A stretch of 64,000 bases of DNA from Lachnospiraceae bacterium (GTDB lineage: Bacteria; Bacillota; Clostridia; Lachnospirales; Lachnospiraceae), in the NCBI GenBank assembly GCA_910576385.1, contig CAJTIR010000012.1:1-64000 (forward strand). The letters are read 5' to 3'. Below the pieces are notes generated by a model. The model made no database searches. It saw only the letters and a program-made list of their open reading frames with translations, and was not told where the DNA came from. Shown one piece after another: positions 1 to 7,604 of this stretch. Positions within the stretch are counted from its first letter, which is position 1; every line of letters starts with the position of its first letter. A program made the position numbers and the translations under genes.

Positions 1-82
1 GATACGAGGTTCCTCCGGCATTGTACAGATCCACGATCTGCTGTTTAAATTCCAGAGTGTAAGATTTTTGGTTTTTCGCCAT
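1..82 (-). CDS. IS3-family transposase OrfA, N-terminal fragment
   Basis: The first 27 codons of a small helix-turn-helix transposase subunit are present and run off the window. The start MAKNQKSYTLEFKQQIVDLY is typical of IS3/IS911-type OrfA, which binds the terminal repeats and is normally fused to OrfB by programmed frameshifting. An AAGGAG ribosome site lies about 8 bases before the ATG. The following residues (NAGGTSY) keep the expected spacing into the first DNA-binding helices. Family call is from recognition of this short stretch only. Confidence 0.65.
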   Translation of the reverse strand, partial: MAKNQKSYTLEFKQQIVDLYNAGGTSY

Positions 83-142
83 GCCCTTCATCTCCTTTGC
101 TCTTTCACTTGATAGTATAGATTGTTCAACTTTTCCTGTCCA
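1..142 (-). mobile_element. IS3-family insertion sequence, 5' end cut by window edge
   Basis: The piece starts at a TGGACAGG terminus (reading on the minus strand from 142), a TG-initiated end as in IS3-family elements, followed by about 60 bases of leader and an orfA-type transposase start. The element has landed inside the thioester-domain surface-protein gene to its right, whose reading frame stops four bases before the IS terminus. The other end, orfB and any target duplication lie outside the window, so the exact boundary and family subgroup are inferred. Confidence 0.6.
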
Positions 143-145
143 CTC

Positions 146-709
146 TTATATACTAACACCACTTATGCCGCAAATCCTTACATGGATAACCGCCGTAAAG
201 GAAGGATAGAACTTGCTGTCCGTCTGGTTATACGGGGCATTGGCGTTCCTGCACCCGGTCACGATCTCCCATATGACCATCTGCGTGGCAACCACCTTTT
301 CATCCTCGGAACCGGGCAGGCTCCCCATGCTGCCCTGCGAACCGTACAAAAGTGCAAGGTTCACGGCGTCCCTCTGGCTCCCGCTCAAAGCGTTCCATGT
401 GTCGGACGCATTTGCCCGCAGGGTGTTCCCGGTGTGCAGCGACACCCCCGGCTGGATGCAGAAGGCAGGCTCCCCGTCCGCATAGATACGGGTTCTCGCA
501 TCCCCCGCCTCGCCGCATACCCTCCCGTCATGGGTGACGGTCTGCTGGTATTTGATGGTGTTGCCTGCCCCGTCATGGCAGTACGCAAAGGTAATCTTCG
601 CCGTCTCCGACGCCGCCGACACATTCATGGACGGAAAGACGGAAACAATGGATGCCGCCGCCATCATCATGGCAAGCCCTCTTTTCAATCTCTCTTTCAA
701 CTTCTTCAA
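146..709 (-). pseudogene. Thioester-domain (TQXA) surface adhesin, truncated by IS insertion
   Basis: This is the N-terminal part of a cell-surface protein of the kind carried by Tn1549/CTn-like elements. I chose a TTG start because GGAGGT lies 5-6 bases before it; the in-frame ATG 15 bases upstream overlaps that ribosome site. A signal peptide (KK/RLKR then AMMMAAASIV, cleavage near AS-A at about 31-33) is followed by a thioester domain. The AFCIQPG motif carries Cys84 and ATQMVIWE carries Gln143, the expected pair for an internal Cys-Gln thioester that couples covalently to host targets. The frame ends after about 187 codons with 17 residues that do not continue the fold, right at the IS3 end, so the wall anchor and stalk are lost. 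Secretion of the fragment remains possible. Confidence 0.7.
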
Positions 710-740
710 TCTACTTACCTCCATATTTATTTTTTGGCAT

Positions 741-765
741 AAAAAAATCCCTGCGGTATGCAGGG
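741..765 (-). terminator. Intrinsic terminator between parB and adhesin gene
   Basis: CCCTGC/GCAGGG forms a 6-bp stem with a 5-base loop, followed on the minus strand by seven T residues. It lies after parB and 5' to the adhesin start, so it should separate parAB transcription from the downstream gene or act as an attenuator. Confidence 0.6.
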
Positions 766-943
766 TTGGTAAACTGTTGGTTCTATTGTGCCAGCCAGAA
801 AAAGGATAGCCACCGGCTCCATATTGTTTTTTCGGCTGGTATTCGGCTGGTAACTGAAAGGGGTAGGGTGTGGGAAGGGGGAAACGGTAAAAAAGGCTAT
901 CCGCAAAAGGGCATAGTTGCCCCACAGTGGAAAGCCTTATTTG

Positions 944-1879
944 CTACCGTTCCCTGTCCTTGCTCCGCTCCCGTTTCCGGTACAGCTCCAGTGCCTTTAC
1001 AATTGTATCTTCCATCTGTTTCGCAGGCGTCCCCGGTGAAAAATATTTACTGATACGCTCTTTCGGCATACGAAACTGCTCCTTCTGGTTCCCCTTTTCC
1101 TCTGACAAGATGGATAGTATCACATCTTCGTTCAATCTCCCCTCGTCTGCAAACTTACGCATTTTAATCGCCTGTGCATGGCTCGGTGTGCAGTCCTCTA
1201 ACTGCATGGTGTCAAGCAGGATTGTCTGCTGCTCTTTCGGCAGGTAAGACAACTCTACCGCTGGGCGTATGGCAATCTTACCGCTGTCAACCATATCCAG
1301 AATTGGCGTGATTAGCTCGGTCAAGCGGATATAACGGCGGATTTGGTCTTGGCTTTCGCCTACCTGCTCCCCCAACAACTGTCTTGAAGTCTTTCCCTGC
1401 GACTTCTGTGCCAGTGGCACAGAAGTTAAATCAGTGCGTTTTCCCTGCCTTTTCATTGCGTCCAGTTTCAGCTTGTAAGCAAACGCTTTCTCTGACGGCA
1501 ATATCTGCTCCCTTTGCAGGTTGGAATCCACCATAATTATAATGGCTTCATCATCTGTCAAGTTACGGACGATACACGGTATCTCCTTTTTCTCCGCAAG
1601 CTCGCTCGCCATTTTCCGCCTGTGTCCGGCTATCATTTCATAGCCGCCCTCCGGCTTTTCCCGGACAAGGGCAGGCACAAGAACGCCATACTGCTTTACG
1701 CTCTCCGCCATATCCGCCATGCTCTCGTCCATCTTCACCTGAAACGGATGGTTCGGAAAATCGCTGATTTCCCCCAACGGGATTTTCCTGACGGATTCCC
1801 GGCTTTCATTGTCCCGTTCCTCCTGTGTGCTGAACAGGTCAGCGGCTGAGGGAAGCGGCATTTTTATTTCTTTCGCCAC
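944..1879 (-). CDS. parB: ParB-family partition protein of integrative element
   Basis: A DNA-binding ParB/Spo0J-type protein of 311 residues that would load on centromere-like sites and work with the ATPase encoded just upstream. The ParB nuclease-like/CTP-binding fold is visible at about 30-125, including GHRRK (85-89) and SNLQRE (119-124), followed by a helix-turn-helix region (about 145-190, EQVGESQDQIRRYIRLTELI). The GTG start follows GGGAGGTG by about 8 bases. Its 5' end overlaps parA by 41 bases, indicating coupled expression. The gene is clearly G+C-richer than the rest of the window, consistent with a transferred element. A similar parA-parB pair followed by a thioester adhesin is familiar from Tn1549/CTn-like ICEs; no relaxase or integrase is seen here. 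Confidence 0.85.
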   Translation of the reverse strand: MAKEIKMPLPSAADLFSTQEERDNESRESVRKIPLGEISDFPNHPFQVKMDESMADMAESVKQYGVLVPALVREKPEGGYEMIAGHRRKMASELAEKKEIPCIVRNLTDDEAIIIMVDSNLQREQILPSEKAFAYKLKLDAMKRQGKRTDLTSVPLAQKSQGKTSRQLLGEQVGESQDQIRRYIRLTELITPILDMVDSGKIAIRPAVELSYLPKEQQTILLDTMQLEDCTPSHAQAIKMRKFADEGRLNEDVILSILSEEKGNQKEQFRMPKERISKYFSPGTPAKQMEDTIVKALELYRKRERSKDRER

Positions 1880-2663
1880 TGCGTATCACCTCCCTCGTAA
1901 ATGCTCCATACGCCTTTGCCGCCGCACCGTTCTTGTCATAGCTGTAAATGCTCTGCCCTGCGGCGCTGGTTTCTGCCGCTTTCACCGCTACGGGGATGAC
2001 CGTCTGGTACACTTTGATTACCCTCCCATAATTCTGCCTTAGATTGTCGGCTGTGGCACGGGCAAGGTTTGTCCGCATATCTGCCAGCGTAAGCAGTACG
2101 CCGTCTACCTTTAAACCGGGGTTAATCTGCCGCTGTACCTTTCCTATGGTTTTCATAAGCTGTGTCATTCCCTTTAAGGGGAGATAGTGCGCCTGCACCG
2201 GGACGATTACGCTGTCCGCCGCCGCAAGCGCATTGATAGTGAGCATACCCAGGCTCGGCATACAGTCGATCAGGATATAATCATAATCCTTTTTCAACTC
2301 GCTTAAATAGGATTTCATGGTGAACTCCCGGCTCATGGCGTTTACAAGCGTGATTTCCATGCCGGACAGCTCGATATTCGCCGGAATCAGGTCTACGCCC
2401 TCGTCATGGTGTAAAATCCCCTCGCCCGCTTCAATCGGCTCGTCACGGATAATCTTCTCCATCTGCGTTGAAAGCGTGACCGGAAGGCTGTCCTGATCCG
2501 CCCACCCCAAAGAGGTTGTCAAATCCCCCTGCGGATCGGCGTCCACAAGCAGCACCTTCTTCCCCTCGTTTGCAAGCCCTACCCCTAAATTTACGGCAGT
2601 CGTGGTCTTGCCCGTCCCGCCTTTCTGGTTTGCAAGGGCGATTACCTTACATTTAGACATCAC
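1839..2663 (-). CDS. parA: ParA-family partition ATPase of integrative element
   Basis: A deviant Walker-type ATPase of 274 residues that would dimerise on ATP, coat the nucleoid and position the element through ParB. KGGTGKTTT (14-22) is the deviant Walker A, DADPQGDLTTS the switch/A' region, and DYILIDCMPSLG the Walker B. AGGAGGT lies before a GTG/ATG pair; either could initiate. About 25-55 bases upstream, ATAGCCA/TGGCTAT form an imperfect hairpin, and the IS200 element begins about 80 bases upstream, so the original promoter region has probably been replaced or separated by that insertion. Confidence 0.88.
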   Translation of the reverse strand: MMSKCKVIALANQKGGTGKTTTAVNLGVGLANEGKKVLLVDADPQGDLTTSLGWADQDSLPVTLSTQMEKIIRDEPIEAGEGILHHDEGVDLIPANIELSGMEITLVNAMSREFTMKSYLSELKKDYDYILIDCMPSLGMLTINALAAADSVIVPVQAHYLPLKGMTQLMKTIGKVQRQINPGLKVDGVLLTLADMRTNLARATADNLRQNYGRVIKVYQTVIPVAVKAAETSAAGQSIYSYDKNGAAAKAYGAFTREVIRSGERNKNAASLSR

Positions 2664-2744
2664 GGTTTACCTCCTTTCCTGAAAATTTAATAGCCACCCT
2701 GCATAAGACAGAATGGCTATGTATGGGTTTGGAGAAATAATCAG

Positions 2745-3453
2745 AACCACCGGCTAAGCCGGTGGTTTGCTCACGCCCTATAAGGGCTTATTACCGGCTC
2801 TGGAGTCTAAAGACTCATCGAAGGGTTCGCCAGCCGCAACATCATTCTGTACTAAGTCCTAAAGGACTTTTTCTATTTGTTCTTTTTTACCGGCTCACCC
2901 GTAAACGGGTCAATATACTCTTTGAGTGTTATCTGGTCATATTCATAATCTTCTTTTAATTGATTTTGAATATATTCCTGGATTTTCTTTGCATTCTTGC
3001 CTACTGTATCCACATAGTATCCCCTGCACCAGAAATGCCTGTTCCCAAATTTATATTTCAAATTTGCATGCCTTTCAAATATCATTAGTGTACTTTTTCC
3101 TTTCAGATACCCTACAAAACTTGATACACTTATGCTTGGCGGAATCTCCACTAACATATGGACATGGTCACTGCACATTTCCGCTTCCACTATATGCACA
3201 CCTTTTCTCTTGCATAGCGTACTTAATATATTTGCAATGTCCCGCTTTAACTGCCCATATATGATTTTCCTTCTGAACTTTGGTGCAAAAACAATATGAT
3301 ATTTACAATTCCACTTCGTATGTGATAAATTATTACTATCCATATGGATAACCTCCTTTGTCCTTAATGCGGTTGGCGAACCTGCATTATTATAACATTG
3401 GAGGTTTTTTACTGTAAGCTAAAGCAATGCTGACTCACCTGCATAGCAGGTGG
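2745..3453 (-). mobile_element. IS200/IS605-type element, tnpA only
   Basis: A roughly 0.7-kb element with one transposase gene and a subterminal hairpin at each side. The 3'-side hairpin pairs AACCACCGGC with GCCGGTGGTT across TAA (2745-2767); the 5'-side hairpin pairs CACCTGC with GCAGGTG across ATA (3436-3452). Such short imperfect hairpins, rather than terminal inverted repeats, are the recognition sites of Y1 HUH transposases. No tnpB is present, as in the IS200 subgroup. Exact tetranucleotide cleavage sites were not determined. Confidence 0.8.
2873..3343 (-). CDS. tnpA: IS200/IS605-family Y1 transposase TnpA
   Basis: A 156-residue HUH single-strand transposase, the usual family length. 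DHVHMLVE holds the HUH pair (His60, His62), and Tyr124 in KKIQEYIQNQL is the expected nucleophile. The conserved start (HTKWNCKYHIVFAPKFRRK) and NRHFWCRGYYVDTVG block are intact, so the enzyme looks active. AAGGAGG precedes the ATG by about 9 bases. The enzyme would excise the element as a single-stranded circle and reinsert it without target duplication. Confidence 0.93.
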   Translation of the reverse strand: MDSNNLSHTKWNCKYHIVFAPKFRRKIIYGQLKRDIANILSTLCKRKGVHIVEAEMCSDHVHMLVEIPPSISVSSFVGYLKGKSTLMIFERHANLKYKFGNRHFWCRGYYVDTVGKNAKKIQEYIQNQLKEDYEYDQITLKEYIDPFTGEPVKKNK

Positions 3454-3523
3454 TTTATTTGTTTCCCAAAGTTTCGTTTCTCTGTTGAGAAACTCCACAA
3501 TGTGAAACAGGCTAAAGCCTAAC

Positions 3524-3564
3524 AAAAAAAGCCGACTGATTCTTGTTTAAAAAATCAATCGGCT
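3524..3564 (-). terminator. Intrinsic terminator of the HEPN gene
   Basis: AGCCGATTGATT pairs with AATCAGTCGGCT (one mismatch) around an A/T-rich loop, followed on the minus strand by seven T residues. It starts about 30 bases after the stop codon of the HEPN gene and isolates it from the IS200 element. Confidence 0.75.
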
Positions 3565-3592
3565 ATGTAGACAATAGTATTTATTCAAATAC

Positions 3593-5059
3593 CTACATTA
3601 TTCTATCATACTCTCCTGTGTTAAACTGCTCTTCCAGCTTTATCTTAAGATTGAAAAGCTTGTCATAAACCGCCACAAAACGTCTGTCATAGGATAAACG
3701 TTTCCTAATCAACTGAATATCCATACCAATATCTAGTAAAACTTCTACCCTAAAGAAAACTTTGTAACAATAAATTACCCATTGTATTTCATCCAAAGTC
3801 AGTATGGGATTATGCGTATGAGATGCATGAGTATAAACATCCCTATCATTTTTTATATTTTCGAGAAGATTATAATATCCTCGAAATTCCTTATTACTAA
3901 TCTCTGACAAAGCTTTCATTACTCTTTTAGTCATTTTCTGCAAACATTTACTAAAATTATCACCATTATTTCTACAATATTTTCTAACAAATTCTTTATC
4001 CTCTAAATTTTCAAGTCTTCTAATAATAGCTTCTTTTTCCTTTTCAAATATTATCTGTCTTTCTTCGTCCACATCAGTTCTTTCCATTCCTTCAACAATT
4101 TGCATAGTTTTAAGAAACTTATTCGTTGTGGAAATTCCAACACTATCATCAAGTAGCACCTGCTTATAAGCTTCAAAAGCTAATTCTTTGCTCTTTATTA
4201 AAGAACAGAATTTCTCGCTTGCTTCATCGATAAAACTTTCTAAATCAGAAACTTTAAATAAGCTTTTTCTAATAAAAGACCTGCTATCAATATTATTCCT
4301 TTTAAAAATACCCAATTCCTCAATAGGGACATTACAATTGCCTAAATAATCAAAGATTTCATTCTTTTGATATAATCTAACTTGGGTAGTTGTTACCAAC
4401 TCTCCACATAATATTTCAAAAAGTAAAACTACGTTACGAATTTTTTGTTTTATCATTTCTAAATCCATCATACTTTCCGACTGATATTGCATATGGCTTT
4501 TTACACCAAACTTTAAGTCAGTACCGATTCTTCTAATGTTAGGAAATGCCTGAAACGAAAAGCCTGATTTTGTGTTTATAACCTGATAGTGCGCTTTAAT
4601 ATCTAATTCCAACTCACTTTTATAAAACATCATATCATCAATTTCTTCATATGGTGTTAGCCCAATTAATTCTTCTCCATCTGTAATATTGCAAATAAAA
4701 CTATCAAATAAAAACTCTCCGGTATTGTCTACACACCAAACATTTCCCCAACATACATCTACTGCTTCAATTATCATATTAAAATTAAAACACGGATTCT
4801 CAAAATTTTCTCCTTTTAATTTTGATCCTATTTTTCTTACATATAGATTTTTAGCTGTTATCAATTTATCATCTGTCTGTATGCATAAGAATAAATCTTC
4901 ATTTTTCTCTGTTTGAAGACATATATCTCTTTCCACATTAAAAATTTCAATATTCACACGAAAATTCTCTAAAACTCTTATTTGCCCTTGATAAGAACAT
5001 TGAAAATCACCAATACGAGTAACTGTACAACTTTTACAATAGTTTTTATAATTGTCCAT
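3593..5059 (-). CDS. Candidate ApeA-like HEPN ribonuclease (abortive-infection type)
   Basis: A 488-residue, very A+T-rich gene unlike its neighbours. The first half looks like mixed beta structure with many aromatic and Cys residues; the second half (about 270-470) is almost entirely helical. IKNDRDVYTHASHTHNP contains Arg406-x4-His411, the Rx4-6H signature of HEPN RNases. A beta N-domain plus C-terminal HEPN at about 500 residues is the layout of ApeA anti-phage proteins, which act as HEPN-dependent RNases on infection. This assignment is inference from motif and layout; no overall sequence match could be tested. A dedicated promoter and terminator make it a one-gene unit, inserted between an integrative-element remnant and rpsB-tsf. 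The ATG has only a weak ribosome site (AAAGGA, 14 bases away). A HEPN toxin without antitoxin is an alternative; no partner gene is visible. Confidence 0.6.
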   Translation of the reverse strand: MDNYKNYCKSCTVTRIGDFQCSYQGQIRVLENFRVNIEIFNVERDICLQTEKNEDLFLCIQTDDKLITAKNLYVRKIGSKLKGENFENPCFNFNMIIEAVDVCWGNVWCVDNTGEFLFDSFICNITDGEELIGLTPYEEIDDMMFYKSELELDIKAHYQVINTKSGFSFQAFPNIRRIGTDLKFGVKSHMQYQSESMMDLEMIKQKIRNVVLLFEILCGELVTTTQVRLYQKNEIFDYLGNCNVPIEELGIFKRNNIDSRSFIRKSLFKVSDLESFIDEASEKFCSLIKSKELAFEAYKQVLLDDSVGISTTNKFLKTMQIVEGMERTDVDEERQIIFEKEKEAIIRRLENLEDKEFVRKYCRNNGDNFSKCLQKMTKRVMKALSEISNKEFRGYYNLLENIKNDRDVYTHASHTHNPILTLDEIQWVIYCYKVFFRVEVLLDIGMDIQLIRKRLSYDRRFVAVYDKLFNLKIKLEEQFNTGEYDRIM

Positions 5060-5142
5060 TTAAAACAATAATCCTTTCTCCTACGCTAAGTTTTCTTTCA
5101 CTGTAATAGTAGGTAACTCAAATTCAAGAATCTTTCGCAACC

Positions 5143-5171
5143 ATTATAATATAAATCCATTCTTTCATCAA
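5143..5171 (-). promoter_or_regulatory. Promoter for the HEPN gene
   Basis: TTGATG, 17-base spacer, TATAAT on the minus strand, giving a predicted start about 75 bases before the HEPN start codon. This supports independent expression of the gene. Confidence 0.6.
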
Positions 5172-5316
5172 CCAGCCCCATCTCACCTTCTGATAAGATA
5201 TAACAATCTACATCTCCCAACGTCATCTAAAGAAAATCTGCGAAAAATCCCATCCAGAAACGGCAAGCAAACTTCTCCCCCTTTTCCCAAAAGAACGAGG
5301 CAAACTTTCACACACC

Positions 5317-5366
5317 ATTTGGGGGATACCCTTTCCCCCAACTCTTCCCCCAAAAATCCCCCAAAT
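5317..5366. other. G-rich inverted repeat at accessory/core boundary
   Basis: ATTTGGGGGAT and ATCCCCCAAAT form an 11-bp inverted repeat whose arms are 28 bases apart. Between and including the arm, the minus strand carries G5-N6-G5-N7-G5-N3-G3, which satisfies the usual quadruplex pattern. The surrounding gap (5060-5420) has no convincing gene; apart from the HEPN promoter and this repeat I see nothing in it. The position, between the HEPN gene and the tsf terminator, is where an element end or attachment site would be expected, but no duplicated core was found inside the window. Confidence 0.4.
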
Positions 5367-5420
5367 CGGCACTCAAAATACGGTAATTTACGATAAGTTA
5401 TGAACCTCTCCTAAGAACGC

Positions 5421-5463
5421 AAAAAACCCCTGAAAATGCCCATTCTATGGGATTTTCAGGGGT
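5421..5463 (-). terminator. Terminator of rpsB-tsf
   Basis: AACCCCTGAAAA and TTTTCAGGGGTT form a perfect 12-bp stem with an internal CCCAT/ATGGG extension, followed on the minus strand by TTTTTT. It begins about 25 bases after the tsf stop. Confidence 0.85.
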
Positions 5464-5488
5464 TCGTGAATCATTTTTCTTCAGAAGT

Positions 5489-6424
5489 TTACTGATTCAT
5501 CTGCGCTGCAACTTCTGCTGCAAAATCTTCCTGTTTCTTCTCTAAGCCTTCACCTGTCTCAAAACGTACAAATCTCTTGACAGAAACGGTTCCACCAACT
5601 TCTTTGGAAACTTCCTCCAAATATTTTGCAACAATCTGCTTGCCATCTGCTGCTTTCACATATACCTGATCTACCAAACAGATTTCTTTTAACTCTTTAT
5701 TGACACGGCCTTCAATCATACCATTGATCACTTTTTCTGGTTTCTGAGATTCCTTAGGATCGTTCATAATCTGAGCACGCAAAATTTCCTTCTCATGCGC
5801 AATATACTCGTCACTGATTTCATCTCTGGAGACATATTTCGGGGAAAGAGCTGCAATCTGCATTGCAATATTCGTCAAAGCCTCTTTTACGGTATCATTG
5901 ACAACTGTGGTATCAGCTTCCACAATCACACCAATTCTTCCGCCGCCATGAATGTAAGAAACAACACATCCATTCTCTGCAACCACTTTCTCAAATCTTC
6001 TGATATTTAAGTTCTCTCCAATAACTGCAACCTTCTCTACCAAAGCATCCTTCACCGTCTTGCTGGAATCTTCATTCCATGCCTCTGCCATAAATGCATC
6101 CAGATCTGCAGCATCTGAATTGACTGCCTGAGTAGCAACCGCTTCCACAAATGCCTTAAAAGTATCATTCTTAGCAACAAAATCTGTCTCAGAGTTTACT
6201 TCAACCACGGCTGCTGTCTGATCATCTTTGACAACAACTGTGCAGAGACCTTCTGCTGCAATTCTTCCAGCCTTCTTCTCCGCCTTAGCCTGTCCATTTT
6301 TTCTCAAAAATTCAACGGCTGCATCCATATCGCCATTTGTCTCATTTAAGGCTTTTTTGCAGTCCATCATGCCTGCACCTGTCATCTCTCTTAACTCTTT
6401 TACCATTGCTGCTGTAATAGCCAT
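5489..6424 (-). CDS. tsf: Elongation factor Ts
   Basis: Nucleotide-exchange factor that releases GDP from EF-Tu in the cytoplasm. The 311-residue product shows the N-terminal UBA-like domain and the hallmark TGAGMMDCKKAL (about 16-27), then NSETDFVAKN, which contacts EF-Tu, and a late coiled/helical region with the usual MNDPKESQKPEKVI block. Start is the ATG after GGAGGGAATAAAA; an in-frame ATG 15 bases upstream lies on the ribosome site itself. It follows rpsB as in most bacteria, with a 293-base gap holding a strong stem-loop. Confidence 0.97.
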   Translation of the reverse strand: MAITAAMVKELREMTGAGMMDCKKALNETNGDMDAAVEFLRKNGQAKAEKKAGRIAAEGLCTVVVKDDQTAAVVEVNSETDFVAKNDTFKAFVEAVATQAVNSDAADLDAFMAEAWNEDSSKTVKDALVEKVAVIGENLNIRRFEKVVAENGCVVSYIHGGGRIGVIVEADTTVVNDTVKEALTNIAMQIAALSPKYVSRDEISDEYIAHEKEILRAQIMNDPKESQKPEKVINGMIEGRVNKELKEICLVDQVYVKAADGKQIVAKYLEEVSKEVGGTVSVKRFVRFETGEGLEKKQEDFAAEVAAQMNQ

Positions 6425-6487
6425 TTTTATTCCCTCCATCTATCTGTCAGCGCTTCCATAAGCACCGCCTATCATTTCTCTATAATT

Positions 6488-6539
6488 GAGGACAGGCAAT
6501 CCTATTGTTACAACAAACTGTAACATATTGTCTGTCCTC
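6488..6539 (-). other. Long stem-loop in rpsB-tsf gap
   Basis: GAGGACAGGCAAT pairs with ATTGTCTGTCCTC (one G-U), and an upper stem GTTACA/TGTAAC caps it. No T-run follows, so it is not an ordinary terminator. It sits about 65 bases before tsf and could be a processing site or translational control element that sets S2 and EF-Ts levels separately. Confidence 0.55.
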
Positions 6540-6717
6540 TTATATCCGTGTACTTTTTAATAATTAAACCAATACCTTATTATGCCACCAGATATCCATA
6601 ATGGAGCCCCTTTGGATATAGATTCGCATAGCCATAGGGATGTTTATAAAGTAAAGATTTTCATCAAAAAATAGACAATTTATTTGCAAAATATTTATTC
6701 ATCAGCACATTGTAAAT

Positions 6718-7449
6718 TTATGCTTCTGCTGCTTCCACTTCTGGCTCCACGAAATCCTCTTCCACGGTTCCCTGATTTGCCTCTACTACAGCATCTGCCA
6801 TTTTAGAAACAATCAATTTTACAGCACGAATTGCATCATCATTTCCTGGAATAACATAATCCAGTTCTTCTGGATCGCAGTTTGTATCACAGATACCGAT
6901 CAACGGAATCCCCAATGTATGTGCTTCCTGTACGCAAATTCTTTCTTTTTTAGGATCGACAATAAAAATCGCATCTGGAATTCTCTTCATTTCCTTGATG
7001 CCGCCAAGATTTTTCTCCAATTTCTCCCATTCTTTCTTGAGAGCAATAACTTCTTTCTTGGGAAGAAGATCAAAAGTTCCATCCTCTGCCATAGTTTCAA
7101 TAGCCTTCAGGCGATTGATACGGCTCTGAATCGTCTTGAAATTTGTCAGCATTCCGCCTAACCATCTCTCATTTACATAGAACATTCCACAGCGCTCTGC
7201 TTCTGCCTTGATTGCATCCTGCGCCTGCTTCTTAGTTCCCACAAAAAGGATTGTACCACCATCTGATACAATATCAGCGACTGCCTTATAAGCTTCATCT
7301 ACTTTTCCTACTGACTTCTGCAAATCAATGATATAGATTCCATTTCTCTCCGTGTAGATATAAGGAGCCATTTTGGGATTCCATCTTCTTGTCTGATGTC
7401 CAAAATGAACACCCGCTTCTAATAACTGTTTCATCGAAATAACGCCCAT
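6718..7449 (-). CDS. rpsB: 30S ribosomal protein S2
   Basis: S2 binds the head-body hinge of the small subunit and helps recruit S1-like function. The 243-residue protein opens with [20 protein letters not shown] and contains [22 protein letters not shown] and [19 protein letters not shown], all S2 hallmarks; it ends in the acidic tail common in Firmicutes. GGAGGT lies 7 bases before the chosen ATG. It lies directly after the fla/che operon as in Bacillus, but has its own promoter and a leader of about 110 bases, long enough for autoregulation by S2. Confidence 0.97.
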   Translation of the reverse strand: MGVISMKQLLEAGVHFGHQTRRWNPKMAPYIYTERNGIYIIDLQKSVGKVDEAYKAVADIVSDGGTILFVGTKKQAQDAIKAEAERCGMFYVNERWLGGMLTNFKTIQSRINRLKAIETMAEDGTFDLLPKKEVIALKKEWEKLEKNLGGIKEMKRIPDAIFIVDPKKERICVQEAHTLGIPLIGICDTNCDPEELDYVIPGNDDAIRAVKLIVSKMADAVVEANQGTVEEDFVEPEVEAAEA

Positions 7450-7564
7450 ATTTCTTACCTCCATTGGTTATCATCTTCCATGCACTTCCTCCCGAAAAAC
7501 TACCAATTAAGGCACCCGCTCTCCGGTCCGTACATGTGCTTGCTGAGTTTACTACTGCTTGTGC

Positions 7565-7593
7565 ATTATATCACAGGATTATAGGACTTGCAA
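7565..7593 (-). promoter_or_regulatory. rpsB-tsf promoter
   Basis: TTGCAA, 17-base spacer, TATAAT on the minus strand. The -35 is embedded in the 12-base palindrome GACTTGCAAGTC (7585-7596), which could be an operator or only the remains of a weak end-of-operon hairpin. Confidence 0.75.
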
Positions 7594-7604
7594 GTCTTAT
7601 ATGC

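Noticed and set aside
122-742. 206-codon plus-strand frame over the adhesin gene
   Set aside because: Opposite strand of the thioester-domain gene in G+C-rich DNA; no family features.
804-902. GGATAGCC...GGCTATCC inverted pair downstream of parB
   Set aside because: Eight-base arms 83 bases apart in repetitive G-rich DNA; weak alone, though a similar ATAGCCA/TGGCTAT pair precedes parA.
2762-2959. 65-codon plus-strand frame at the IS200 end
   Set aside because: Lies across the IS200 hairpin and opposite tnpA; no ribosome site.
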